The notes under the pieces are model-generated. The model saw nothing but the letters and a program-made list of their open reading frames with translations, was not told where the DNA came from and did no database searches. From Streptomyces sp. Ru73 (GTDB lineage Bacteria > Actinomycetota > Actinomycetes > Streptomycetales > Streptomycetaceae), in NCBI RefSeq assembly GCF_002920575.1, contig NZ_PQSQ01000060.1, positions 1 through 51,347 on the forward strand: 51,347 nt of DNA. Direction: 5' to 3'. Positions within the stretch are counted from its first letter, which is position 1. Each line of letters opens with the position of its first letter. Shown piece after piece: positions 9,007-17,245 of this stretch. The position numbers and the translations under genes are program-made.

Positions 9007-11772
9007 TCAGTCCTTCGCGCCGGCCACCGTCAGCTCGGTGATGCCGGGCCGGCTCTTGGCACCGTCCTTGCCGTGCACGGTGACCCGGACGTACCGCGCC
9101 GGGGACGTCCCGTCGTAGCCGGTGCCGGTCCAGTGCCGCCCGTCGCGGGAGACCTGGACCCGGTACGACTGGGGCTTGGTCTTCGTCCAGTGCGGGGTGA
9201 CCGTGCCGACGCGGCGCTCGCGGCCGAGGTCGGCGGTGAGGGTGCCGGTGGTGGCGTTGGGCACCCAGGCGGTGGTGGTGTTGCCGTCCACCGCTGCGCC
9301 CGCGTACATCCCAGGCTCCTCCGACGTGGCCTTCGCCGGGCGGCAGCGGGCCGCGTTGTCCGTCGGCTCCTGGTCGGGGCGGCGGGTCTTCAGCTGCAGC
9401 GGCGCGCCCTGGCTGACCACGCGCTCGCCCTCGGGGGTGGCGACCGTCATCGGCGCGCCGTCGGTCAGCCGCACCTCCGTGTGGTGCGCGCCCAGCGCGA
9501 CGTCGTACGTCCGGCCCTGCCAGTGCAGGCCGCGCAGGGTGACGCCGTCGGAGAGCTGCGGCGGCAGCATCGGGTCCAGGGTGATCCGGTCGGCGCCCAG
9601 CCGCAGGCCGGTGAGGCCGTGGGTGAAGACCTGCAGGAAGCCGCCCTTGCCGGTGAGGAAGTCCTGCGCGGGCGAGCCGGACAGCGGGTCGTTGGCGCCG
9701 GCCTTCTCACCGCGTGCTTCGGAGAAGAGGTGGAACGGGCCGCGCATGAAGGGCCGCACCGACCGCTGGAGGTAGGTGTACGTCGCGCAGCCGGGCTCGC
9801 CGGTCTCGGCGGCGTCGATGGCGTGCACCGAGTCGGTCATCGCCGGGCCGTCGGGGTCGGTGCGCGCGGCGTAGTAGTCCAGCGTCTTCGCCTTGGCCGC
9901 TGCGGACATCGGCCACTGGAGCGGGTACTGCAGCAGCACGGTGTCCGCCTGCTTGATCGTGGTGCCCTTGTAGCCGTCGTACTGCTGGAAGACCTGCTTC
10001 TTCTTGTCGTACGGGATGCGCAGCTTCCCGGCGATGGCGTTCCAGGAGGCGGGGGCCTTCTTGCCGAGGGCCGCTGCCGCGCGGGTGGCGTTGCGGAGCG
10101 CGGTGGCGGCGCCCGCGTTGGTGAACACGCCGTCGTCCACGCCGTTGCTGTACTCGTCGGGGCCCGCGACGTTCTTGACGGAGTAGCTGCCGTCGGCGTT
10201 CTTGGTGACGCGGGAGGCCCAGAACTGCGCGATGCCCTGCATGACGGGCCAGCCGCGGTCCCGCAGCCAGCCGGTGTCCCCGGTGGCGAGGTAGTACTGC
10301 CAGGCGGCCAGCGAGACGTCGCCCATCAGGTGGTTCTGGGTCTTGCAGTGCGGCGGGTCCCAGCTGTGGCACTCCTTCCACAGGTCGCCCTTGCCGCCGC
10401 TGGTCCAGGGGTAGAACAGGCCGTCGTAGCCGAGCTTCCTGGCGTTCGCGCGCGCGGCGTCCCGGGTCCGGTAGCGGTAGTCCACGACGGACCGGGCGAG
10501 GTCGGGGTGGGCGGCCAGCAGGCCCGGGTACATCCAGGTCTCGGCGTCCCAGAAGATCTCACCCGCGTAGTTGTCGCTGGTCAGGCCGGCCGGGGCGATG
10601 CTGTCCGAGGAGCCGGCGCGGGAGTTGGCGAGCAGCCCGTACTGCGCCGAGCGCACCCATGCCTGGAGGTCGCGCTGCTCGCGCCCTGCCACCTCGACGT
10701 CCGAGCGCCACAGCTTCTGCCAGGCGGTGGCGTGGCCGCGGTAGAGGCCGTCCCAGCCGAGCGCCGCTGCCTCCTGGGAGGCGCGGGTGGCGGCGGCTCT
10801 GGGGTCGTGGGAGGTGAGCGCGGTGTCCACGCCGACGTACTTGGAGACCTCGTACGTCCGGCCCTTGTGCACCGGGAACGTGACGCCCTGATGTACCGTC
10901 AGCTTCTCTGGGGTCTTGGCCTTCTGTTCACTTTCCGAATGAATGCCCGAGCCCGTGCGGAGCGTCGACGCGACCGCGCCCGCGGTGTGCGTGCCGTTCG
11001 TGCGGAAGGTGACGTCCTGCGTCCGGTCGCCGGGCCGGGCGCCGCCGCCGGTCTGCGTGATCCGGCGGGCGCCCCGGCCGTCGAGGGTGTCGGTCACGGT
11101 GGCCGGGCCGCTCCAGTGCGGCGTCATCCGCAGCCGCACGGCGCCGGTGTGCGCACGCGTGCGGTCGGCGAGCACGTCGAAGACCAGGTCGGTGGCGCGC
11201 CCGTCGGCCGCGGTCCAGGTCAGCGAGGTGCGGACCAGGCCGCAGCGCATCAGCAGCGTCTGCCGGTAGTGCGAGATGCGGCCCGGCCCGGTGGCGGCGG
11301 AGAAGGTCTCGCCCCGCGCGCCGCCGGTGGCCACGTTCAGCGTGGACCAGGTGGGCAGCGCGGCGATGGCCTGCCGCTTCTTCACCGACTTGGGGCCCTC
11401 GGCGAACAGCCCGGCCGCGAAGGCGCCGTCGTAGCGCGGCGTGAACAGCGGCCAGCCGGTCTTCTCGCCGGGGGCCGCGTACCCGGTCCCGTTGGGCGGC
11501 ACCCGCTGCCCGAGGTAGCCGTTGCCGACGTACGCGTGGTGGCTGTCCTTCGGGTCGATACGGGTGGAAGCGGACTTCCAGCCGGGGCCGTCCGCCGCGC
11601 ACGAGCCGTCGGCGGCGGGGGTGGCGCCGGTCGCGCGGCCGGCGCCCGCGGGGCGGCCGTCCGGCGCCGCGGCCGAGGAGACGGGGGGCACGGCCGCGAT
11701 GAGCGCGCCCGCGAGCAGGGGAACGAGCAGCCGCCGGCCGGTACGCGGCAGCGGACGGGGGGAGTACGTCAT
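9007..11772 (-). CDS. Secreted glycoside hydrolase family 65 protein (acid trehalase-like) with F5/8-type carbohydrate-binding domain
   Basis: The protein has 921 residues; ATG 11772 follows GGAGAA. Residues 1-40 form a signal peptide. The GH65 core carries the characteristic EIFWDAETWMYPGLL segment, the WTSGGKGDLWKECHSW loop and the catalytic-acid region VAGPDEYSNGVDDG. The C-terminal ~150 residues (after ARCRPAKATSEEPGMYAGAAVDGN) form a discoidin-like F5/8 type C / CBM32 domain. GH65 contains both intracellular phosphorylases and extracellular hydrolases. Export and the binding domain favour hydrolysis of trehalose or a related alpha-glucoside (kojibiose is an alternative). A strong promoter with an embedded palindrome lies just upstream, so sugar-controlled expression is likely. 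Confidence 0.85.
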   Translation of the reverse strand: MTYSPRPLPRTGRRLLVPLLAGALIAAVPPVSSAAAPDGRPAGAGRATGATPAADGSCAADGPGWKSASTRIDPKDSHHAYVGNGYLGQRVPPNGTGYAAPGEKTGWPLFTPRYDGAFAAGLFAEGPKSVKKRQAIAALPTWSTLNVATGGARGETFSAATGPGRISHYRQTLLMRCGLVRTSLTWTAADGRATDLVFDVLADRTRAHTGAVRLRMTPHWSGPATVTDTLDGRGARRITQTGGGARPGDRTQDVTFRTNGTHTAGAVASTLRTGSGIHSESEQKAKTPEKLTVHQGVTFPVHKGRTYEVSKYVGVDTALTSHDPRAAATRASQEAAALGWDGLYRGHATAWQKLWRSDVEVAGREQRDLQAWVRSAQYGLLANSRAGSSDSIAPAGLTSDNYAGEIFWDAETWMYPGLLAAHPDLARSVVDYRYRTRDAARANARKLGYDGLFYPWTSGGKGDLWKECHSWDPPHCKTQNHLMGDVSLAAWQYYLATGDTGWLRDRGWPVMQGIAQFWASRVTKNADGSYSVKNVAGPDEYSNGVDDGVFTNAGAATALRNATRAAAALGKKAPASWNAIAGKLRIPYDKKKQVFQQYDGYKGTTIKQADTVLLQYPLQWPMSAAAKAKTLDYYAARTDPDGPAMTDSVHAIDAAETGEPGCATYTYLQRSVRPFMRGPFHLFSEARGEKAGANDPLSGSPAQDFLTGKGGFLQVFTHGLTGLRLGADRITLDPMLPPQLSDGVTLRGLHWQGRTYDVALGAHHTEVRLTDGAPMTVATPEGERVVSQGAPLQLKTRRPDQEPTDNAARCRPAKATSEEPGMYAGAAVDGNTTTAWVPNATTGTLTADLGRERRVGTVTPHWTKTKPQSYRVQVSRDGRHWTGTGYDGTSPARYVRVTVHGKDGAKSRPGITELTVAGAKD

Positions 11773-11830
11773 TGTTCTCCGTCGACGGATCGTCGGGCAC
11801 GGGGAGGCAGACCTGGCGCTGCCCGCAGCG

Positions 11831-11859
11831 AACCTAAAGTTATGAACGGTTCACGTCAA
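11831..11859 (-). promoter_or_regulatory. Sigma-70-type promoter of the GH65 gene
   Basis: Read leftward, -35 TTGACG (11854-11859) and -10 TAGGTT (11831-11836) are separated by exactly 17 bases and lie about 60 bases before the GH65 start codon. This is one of the best consensus matches in the window. Confidence 0.65.
11843..11853. promoter_or_regulatory. Palindromic operator inside the GH65 promoter spacer
   Basis: TGAACGGTTCA is a perfect odd palindrome (5-bp arms around one G) lying inside the 17-bp spacer between the -35 and -10 boxes. A repressor bound here would block RNA polymerase directly. The factor is unknown; LacI or GntR types often use such compact palindromes. Confidence 0.5.
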
Positions 11860-11875
11860 CGGTCCGCGCTCTTTG

Positions 11876-13576
11876 TTAACTTTCCGAAGCCGGGGAATCA
11901 CCCGGACGGGCCGCGGGACCGTCCAGATGGGTCGGCGCGAACATCCGCAGCCGGGCCGGGAGCACGACCACGGAGGGGCCCGGGGCCGCCAGCGCCGCGG
12001 CAAGGTCGTCCCGCAGCCGCTCCGGAGCGCTCGTCACCGCGGGCACCCCGAACGACCCGGCCAGCGCCGCGAAGTCCGGCCGCGCCAGCTCGGTGCCGGT
12101 CGCCCGGCCGAACGCGTCCGCCATGTACTCGCGGAGGATGCCGTACCCGCCGTCGTCCACGATCAGCCAGGTCACCGGCAGGCCGTACTGGCGCGCCGTG
12201 GCAAGCTCGGCGAGCGAGTACATCGCGCCGCCGTCGCCGCTCACGGCGAGCACCGGGCGCGCCGGGTCGGCCGCCGCGGCGCCCAGCGCCGCCGGGAAGG
12301 CGTAGCCGAGGCCGCCGGCGCCCTGCGCCGAGTGCATGGTGTCCGGGCGGCGGGCGTCGAAGGCGGACCAGGCCCAGTAGCCGAGGATCGTCATGTCCCA
12401 GCAGCTGACCGCGTCGTCCGGCAGCGCGTCGCGGACGGCGGCCAGCACGTCCTGCTCCAGGGTGAGCCCCTGGCCGTCGATCCGCCGCCGCACCCGGGCG
12501 AGCAGACCGGCGACGGCCGCCGGGGCGTCACCGTACGGCCGCTCGCGCACCCGCGCGGCCAGCCCGTCCAGCGCGAGCCGCGCGTCGGCGTGCAGCCCGA
12601 GGGCCGGGTGGTTGGACTCCAGCTTGCCGGGGTCGGCCTCGACCTGGATCACCCGGCCGCGGGGCCGGAACGTGTGGTAGTTCGAGGAGAGTTCGCCCAG
12701 GCCCGAGCCCGCGACGAGCAGGACGTCGGCGTCCTCCAGGAAGTCGGTGGTGTGCCGGTCCTCCAGCCAGGACTGGAGCGAGAGCGGATGGTTCCACGGG
12801 AACGCGCCCTTGCCGCCGAACGTCGTCGCGACCGGCGCCCCGAGCCGCTCCGCCAGCGCGCGCAGCTCCGGCCCGGCCCCGGCGCGTACGACGCCGCCGC
12901 CCGCGAGGATCACCGGGCGCTCGGCGGCCGACAGGGCTTCGGCCGCCGCGTCGAGGAGTTCGGGACGCGGGGCGGGGACGCGGGGCTGGACGGTGAGGGT
13001 GCGGACCGGCGGCACGTCCGGGCCGACGGGCGCGAGCAGCACGTCCTGCGGGATCTCCAGCCATACCGGGCCGTGCGGCACGCTCAGCGCGGACTCCCAG
13101 GCCGCGGCGACGGCGGACGGGATCTGCGCCTGCGTGCGGGCGCTGTGCACGGACTTCACCACGCCGCGGAACGACGCGCTCTGGTCCGGGAGTTCGTGCA
13201 GGTAGCCGTGGCGGCCGCCGCCGAGCCCGGCCACCGGGACCTGGCTGCCGATCGCCAGGACGGCGGCCGAGGCGGCGGCGGACTCCTGCAGCGCGGCCAG
13301 CGTCATCAGGGCGCCGGGGCCGGTGGAGACCATGAGCGGCGCGACGCCGCCGGTGCGGCGGGCGTACGCGTCGGCGGCGAACCCCGCGTTGTTCTCCACC
13401 CGCAGTCCGACGTACCGGAGGGAGCTGCGGCCCAGCGCGTCGAAGAGGCCCAGGGCGTGCTGGCCGGGGAGGCCGAAGACGGTGTGCGCGCCGAGTGCTT
13501 GGAGGGACTCGATGACGAGGTCGCCGCCGGTTCGCGTGTGCCGTGCGGCGGGGGCCGAGGGGTCGGGGGTGCTCAC
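11876..13576 (-). CDS. Thiamine pyrophosphate-dependent decarboxylase, probably 5-guanidino-2-oxopentanoate (2-ketoarginine) decarboxylase
   Basis: The protein has 566 residues; GTG 13576 follows GAGAGG. It has the three-domain layout of acetolactate synthase-like enzymes: the N-terminal PYR domain with the cofactor-activating Glu (RVENNAGFAADAYARR, near residue 50), a central FAD/NAD-type domain and a C-terminal TPP domain starting at SGDGGAMYSLAELATA. The usual NN closing the TPP motif is replaced by DDGGYG. The ureohydrolase, symporter and PucR regulator nearby make a role like Pseudomonas AruI likely: decarboxylation of 2-ketoarginine to 4-guanidinobutanal. Benzoylformate decarboxylase-like activity is the main alternative. 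It lies 62 bases downstream of the symporter gene in the same orientation and is probably in its operon. Confidence 0.72.
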   Translation of the reverse strand: MSTPDPSAPAARHTRTGGDLVIESLQALGAHTVFGLPGQHALGLFDALGRSSLRYVGLRVENNAGFAADAYARRTGGVAPLMVSTGPGALMTLAALQESAAASAAVLAIGSQVPVAGLGGGRHGYLHELPDQSASFRGVVKSVHSARTQAQIPSAVAAAWESALSVPHGPVWLEIPQDVLLAPVGPDVPPVRTLTVQPRVPAPRPELLDAAAEALSAAERPVILAGGGVVRAGAGPELRALAERLGAPVATTFGGKGAFPWNHPLSLQSWLEDRHTTDFLEDADVLLVAGSGLGELSSNYHTFRPRGRVIQVEADPGKLESNHPALGLHADARLALDGLAARVRERPYGDAPAAVAGLLARVRRRIDGQGLTLEQDVLAAVRDALPDDAVSCWDMTILGYWAWSAFDARRPDTMHSAQGAGGLGYAFPAALGAAAADPARPVLAVSGDGGAMYSLAELATARQYGLPVTWLIVDDGGYGILREYMADAFGRATGTELARPDFAALAGSFGVPAVTSAPERLRDDLAAALAAPGPSVVVLPARLRMFAPTHLDGPAARPGDSPASES

Positions 13577-13638
13577 GTCGTGCCTCTCTGCGGGTGCGTG
13601 GGGGTTCGCGTGGATCGCGGCCTGGCGGCCGCTCGTCC

Positions 13639-15075
13639 TCAAACGCCGGACGGGCTTGAATTGCGCGCCTGCCACTCCGCCAGGACCGCCGGGTCCGTCG
13701 GTCGGCTCAGCAGGCTTACGGCGACGTACGCGGCCAGTGACACCAGCAAGCCGTAATAGATGGGCTCGTTGGCGAGGATGCCGCGCCAGGCCATCAGGGC
13801 GATGACCGTCACGCCGCCCGCCGCGACCGAGGCCAGTGCGCCCGTGCCCGTGCCGCGCTTCCAGAGCAGGCCGCCGAGGATCGGGACCAGGAGACCGCCG
13901 ACGAGGAGGTTGTAGGCGACGGTCAGCGCCTGGACCACGTCGTTCAGGGCGATGGCGATGCAGATGACGGCGACGCCCATGACGAGGATGAACGCGCGGT
14001 TGCCGCGTACTTCGTCGCGTTCCCCGGCGGCCGTCGCGCCGCCCACCGCTCCCCGCAGCCGCGTCCAGATGTCGTTGTTGGCCACCGTCGCGCAGGCGAT
14101 CAGCGCGCCCGAGGACGTGGACATGACCGCGGAGAGCGCCGCCGCGAGGACCAGGCCGCGCACGCCCACCGGCAGCGCGTCCTTCACGATCGTGGCGAAC
14201 GCGTCGTCCGGGCTGCCCAGGTGCGGGTAGAGCACCTTGGCCGCCGTGCCGATCACCGCGCCGGCCAGCGCGTACAGCAGGCAGTAGGTGCCGGCGGCCG
14301 TGCCGCCCAGCCGCGCGACGCGGTCGCCGCGCGCGGTGAACACCCGCTGCCAGATGTCCTGGCCGATCAGCATGCCGAAGGAGTAGATGAGGACGTAGGT
14401 GAAGACGGTCTGGGCGCCGATGCCCAGCGGGGCGAAGTAGCTGTCGGGGAGTTCGGCCCGCAGCTCGCCGAAGCCGCCCGCCTTGACCACGGCGATGGGC
14501 AGCAGGAGGAGCAGTACGCCGATCGTCTTGACCACGAACTGCACCATGTCGGTGAGGGTGATCGACCACATGCCGCCGAGCGTGGAGTACGCGACGACGA
14601 TCGCCCCGCCCAGGATGATCGACACGGTCCGGTCCAGGCCGAAGAGGACGTCGAAGATGGTGGCGTAGGCGATGGTGGAGGTCACCGCGAGCATCAGGGT
14701 GTACGCCCACATCACGACGCCCGAGATGACGCCCGCCGAGCCGCCGTAGCGCAGGTCGAGCATCTCGGAGACGGTGTAGACCTTCAGCCGGGCGATCCGC
14801 GCGGAGAAGAAGACGCTCAGCGCGAGCAGGCCCAGGCCGATCGTGAAGACCATCCAGGCGCCGGAGAGGCCGTACTGGTAGCCCAGGCCGACGCCGCCGA
14901 TGGTGGAGGCGCCGCCGAGGACGATCGCGGCCATGGTTCCGGAGTACATGAACGGCCCCAGGCGCCGCCCGGCGACCAGGAATTCGCTCTTGGAGCGGGC
15001 GCGGCGCATGCCCCACCAGCCCACGGCGAGCATGCCGGCGAGGTAGAGGACGATCACCGCGTAGTCGACAGCCAT
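13639..15075 (-). CDS. Sodium:solute symporter (SSS family)
   Basis: The protein has 478 residues, with ATG 15075 preceded by GAAGGGATGG. It is hydrophobic throughout, with about 12-13 membrane helices. It has the SSS hallmarks: an N-terminal helix followed by SEFLVAGRRLGPFMYSGTMAA, the GGASTIGGVGLGYQYGLSGAW unit and a GGMWSITLTDMVQF segment that matches the family's mid-protein signature. Such carriers take up amino acids, carboxylates, sugars or vitamins with Na+. Downstream is the ketoacid decarboxylase and divergently a PucR regulator, suggesting uptake of arginine, agmatine or guanidinobutyrate, but this is inference. The last 30 residues are cytoplasmic. Expression probably comes from the divergent promoter region 15076-15207. 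Confidence 0.85.
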   Translation of the reverse strand: MAVDYAVIVLYLAGMLAVGWWGMRRARSKSEFLVAGRRLGPFMYSGTMAAIVLGGASTIGGVGLGYQYGLSGAWMVFTIGLGLLALSVFFSARIARLKVYTVSEMLDLRYGGSAGVISGVVMWAYTLMLAVTSTIAYATIFDVLFGLDRTVSIILGGAIVVAYSTLGGMWSITLTDMVQFVVKTIGVLLLLLPIAVVKAGGFGELRAELPDSYFAPLGIGAQTVFTYVLIYSFGMLIGQDIWQRVFTARGDRVARLGGTAAGTYCLLYALAGAVIGTAAKVLYPHLGSPDDAFATIVKDALPVGVRGLVLAAALSAVMSTSSGALIACATVANNDIWTRLRGAVGGATAAGERDEVRGNRAFILVMGVAVICIAIALNDVVQALTVAYNLLVGGLLVPILGGLLWKRGTGTGALASVAAGGVTVIALMAWRGILANEPIYYGLLVSLAAYVAVSLLSRPTDPAVLAEWQARNSSPSGV

Positions 15076-15137
15076 GGGCCATCCCTTCGGCAGGGCGGAG
15101 CGGGGCGGGATTTCGTGGGGTGACGTGGGTTGACCTT

Positions 15138-15174
15138 AGGAAACGGCGCGGCGGCGAAGAAGTGTACGTTTCCT
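15138..15174. promoter_or_regulatory. Inverted repeat in the symporter/pucR divergent promoter
   Basis: AGGAAACG (15138-15145) and its exact complement CGTTTCCT (15167-15174) are spaced by 21 bases between the two divergent genes. The centre-to-centre distance is 29 bp, close to three helical turns. It is a reasonable binding site for the adjacent PucR-type regulator. Confidence 0.45.
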
Positions 15175-15207
15175 CCACTCCGCCCCTCCGGAATGGATGG
15201 TCCGCAC

Positions 15208-16701
15208 ATGCCCGACGTGCCGCACCCCGCACCGCCCACCCCCGGCGTCCCGCTCTCCGCGCTGCTGGCCCGTGCCGGTCTCGGGCTGCGGCAGATCGCC
15301 GGGCCGCGCGCCGACGCCGACGTGCACTGGGTGCACACCTCGGAGATGGCCGACCCCGAGCCGTACCTGCTCGGCGGTGAGCTGCTGCTGACCGCCGGGG
15401 TGCACCTGGACGCCGCCGCGGGGGACGGCGCCTACCTCGACGGGTACGCGGAGCGCACGGTCGCGGCGGGTGCCGTGGCGCTGGGGTTCGGGATCGCGCC
15501 GGTGCACGACGCGGTGCCGCCTGCGCTGGTCGCCGCCTGCGACCGGCACGGGCTGCGGCTGCTGGAGGTGCCGGCGGGGACGCCGTTCACGGCGGTGGAG
15601 AGCGCCGTGTGGCAGGCCATGGCCGAGGCCCGGCACCGCGAGCTGACCCGGATCAGCGAGGGCCAGCGGGCCCTGGCCACGGCGGCGGCAGGGCCCGACC
15701 CGGTACCGGCCGTGCTGCGCACGCTCGCGCGCCAGGTGGGCGGCTGGGCGGCGGTGACCGGCGCGGGCGGGGACGGCGAACTGGCCGCCGCCGGGCCCCG
15801 GCCGCCCGCCGCAGCGCTGGCGGCGGTGGCCCGGCTCGCGCGCCGGGTGACGGTGCCGGGCGGCCCGGCGTCCGCCGGCGAGGCACCGGCCGACGGCGCC
15901 GACCGCCACCTCGCGGCGTACGCGCTCGGCGGCCGGGCCCCGGACCGGACGTTCGCGCTGGCCGTCGCGGCACCGCCGCCCGACCCTGCGGCCCGCGCCG
16001 TGGTGGGCGTCGCGACCGTCCTGCTCTCGCTGCTCACCGGCCCGTACGCGGAGCCGGCCGCCGGCGGGCACGCGGCCGCGCTGGTCCGGCTGCTGCTGGG
16101 GGACCGGCCCGCCGAGGTGGCGCCGCTGCTCGGGCATCCGCAGTGGACCGTCGTGCACGCCCGCGCCCGGCGCGGCAACGGCGCGCCCGCCGCCGCCCTC
16201 GCCGCCGGGCTGGGCACGCCCCTGGTCGCGGCGGACGGCGACACCGTGCGCGCGCTCGTGCCCGCCGGGCGTGAGGTCGCCCCGCAGCCGGGCTGGACGC
16301 TCGGGGTCAGCGAACCCGTACCGGTCTCCGCGCTGGCCGCCGGGGACGCGCACGCCGCCGCGGCGCTGCGCCGCGCGGTGGCGGGCCGGGCCCCGCTCGT
16401 CCGGCACCGCTCCCCCGGCGTCGGCGGCACCGGGGGCATCGCCGCGCTGGTCCCGCCCGCCGAGGCCCGTGCGCACGCCGCTGCCGTGCTCGCCCCGCTC
16501 GACGGCGCCCCGGCGCTCCGCGAGACGCTGCACACCTGGCTGTCGCTGCACGGCAGCTGGGACCGGACGGCGACGGCGCTGGGCATCCACCGCAACACGG
16601 TCCGCCAGCGCATCGCCAGGGCCGCTGCCCTGCTCGGCACCGACCCCGACGACCCGGACGTCCGGATGGAGCTGTGGTTCGCGCTCGGCCACCATGACTG
16701 A
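15208..16701 (+). CDS. PucR-family transcriptional regulator
   Basis: From ATG 15208 the protein has 497 residues; an alternative ATG at 15193 would add five residues, and neither has a strong ribosome site. The N-terminal ~150 residues are a PucR-type ligand domain (GVPLSALLARAGLGLR, VHTSEMADPEPYLLGGELLLTAG). The C-terminus is the PucR helix-turn-helix (LRETLHTWLSLHGSWDRTATALGIH, then RNTVRQRIARAAALLG). PucR proteins control purine, amino acid or polyamine catabolism. This one is divergent from the symporter-decarboxylase pair and upstream of the ureohydrolase, so it probably senses a guanidino compound or its product. The middle section is Ala-rich and poorly conserved by eye. Confidence 0.85.
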   Translation: MPDVPHPAPPTPGVPLSALLARAGLGLRQIAGPRADADVHWVHTSEMADPEPYLLGGELLLTAGVHLDAAAGDGAYLDGYAERTVAAGAVALGFGIAPVHDAVPPALVAACDRHGLRLLEVPAGTPFTAVESAVWQAMAEARHRELTRISEGQRALATAAAGPDPVPAVLRTLARQVGGWAAVTGAGGDGELAAAGPRPPAAALAAVARLARRVTVPGGPASAGEAPADGADRHLAAYALGGRAPDRTFALAVAAPPPDPAARAVVGVATVLLSLLTGPYAEPAAGGHAAALVRLLLGDRPAEVAPLLGHPQWTVVHARARRGNGAPAAALAAGLGTPLVAADGDTVRALVPAGREVAPQPGWTLGVSEPVPVSALAAGDAHAAAALRRAVAGRAPLVRHRSPGVGGTGGIAALVPPAEARAHAAAVLAPLDGAPALRETLHTWLSLHGSWDRTATALGIHRNTVRQRIARAAALLGTDPDDPDVRMELWFALGHHD

Positions 16702-16878
16702 ATTACCGCGCGAATTTGCGGACATGCCCGTTTTGGCCGGACCTCCGGGAAATTCACCGGCCCTTGGCCAATTCCGCCGCGCTACGTCCGACATCGACCG
16801 CATCGGGAGTCAAAACCGCACTTCACCAGGCATGTGATGGGCCATTCCCGACGTAATGCACCAGGCCCCGAAGGGAAT

Positions 16879-16907
16879 TTGCCATAAGGGCTGCGCCCCG
16901 GCACTAT
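16879..16907 (+). promoter_or_regulatory. Candidate promoter of the small peptide gene
   Basis: TTGCCA (16879-16884) and CACTAT (16902-16907) are 17 bases apart in a locally AT-richer spacer, predicting a leader of about 50 bases before the peptide start. The -10 is imperfect. No other feature explains the drop in GC content across 16702-16965. Confidence 0.4.
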
Positions 16908-16965
16908 TCCCCGCGTCACCCCCCTTGTTCTTCCGCGTCCCCGCCCATTGAAGGGAAGAAAAGTC

Positions 16966-17175
16966 ATGCGTGACTACATCGAGACCGCCGAGCTCGCCGA
17001 CTCCGAGCTGGACGGCATCGCCGCCGGTGCCGCCGTCGTCGGCGGCAGCGTCGCCGGTTACGACGCCGCCGTGACCATCGACGGCACCGCCGTCCAGGCC
17101 GTCGAGGGCGTCGCCCAGGGTGCGATCGCCAAGGCCAACGGTCTGGGCTCCGCGCTGCCCACCGCCGGCCTCTGA
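16966..17175 (+). CDS. Orphan 69-residue peptide with leader-like N-terminus and Gly/Ala-rich core
   Basis: ATG 16966 follows AAGGGAAG at good spacing. The acidic N-terminus (MRDYIETAELADSELDGIAAG) ends in a small-residue motif like the double-glycine leaders of bacteriocins and RiPP precursors (ELADSELDGIAAG). The rest is a hydrophobic, Gly/Ala/Val-rich segment of about 48 residues without Cys, with a single Tyr and few charges. Third-position G/C is high, so it looks truly coding. It has its own promoter-like region and a very strong terminator, as highly expressed small genes often do. No lanthipeptide, radical-SAM or peptidase-ABC gene is adjacent. It could be a bacteriocin-like peptide, a small surface protein or an unmodified signal. 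Family not recognised. Confidence 0.6.
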   Translation: MRDYIETAELADSELDGIAAGAAVVGGSVAGYDAAVTIDGTAVQAVEGVAQGAIAKANGLGSALPTAGL

Positions 17176-17190
17176 GCCGAGCCACCACGA

Positions 17191-17227
17191 CCAGGGCCCC
17201 GGAACGGCTTCCGTTCCGGGGCCCTGG
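17191..17227. terminator. Very strong bidirectional terminator
   Basis: CCAGGGCCCCGGAACGG (17191-17207) pairs perfectly with 17211-17227 over 17 bp with a 3-base loop. It begins 15 bases after the peptide gene's stop and ends 18 bases before the stop of the convergent ureohydrolase gene. It is the longest uninterrupted stem in the window. Confidence 0.88.
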
Positions 17228-17245
17228 CGCGTTCCGCGCGGCGGG

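Noticed and set aside
7897..12408. A 1503-codon plus-strand frame over the phytase-like and GH65 genes
   Set aside because: It crosses a terminator, a promoter and several gene ends with no domain content, so it is a GC-driven artefact.
16695..16837. Short frame overlapping the pucR stop (MTELPREF ...)
   Set aside because: There is no Shine-Dalgarno sequence, it contains a rare TTA codon and its composition is not conserved-looking. Probably intergenic DNA.
16782..16967. 61-codon minus-strand frame in the leader of the peptide gene
   Set aside because: It is Arg/Gly-rich, opposes the proposed promoter and lacks a ribosome site.
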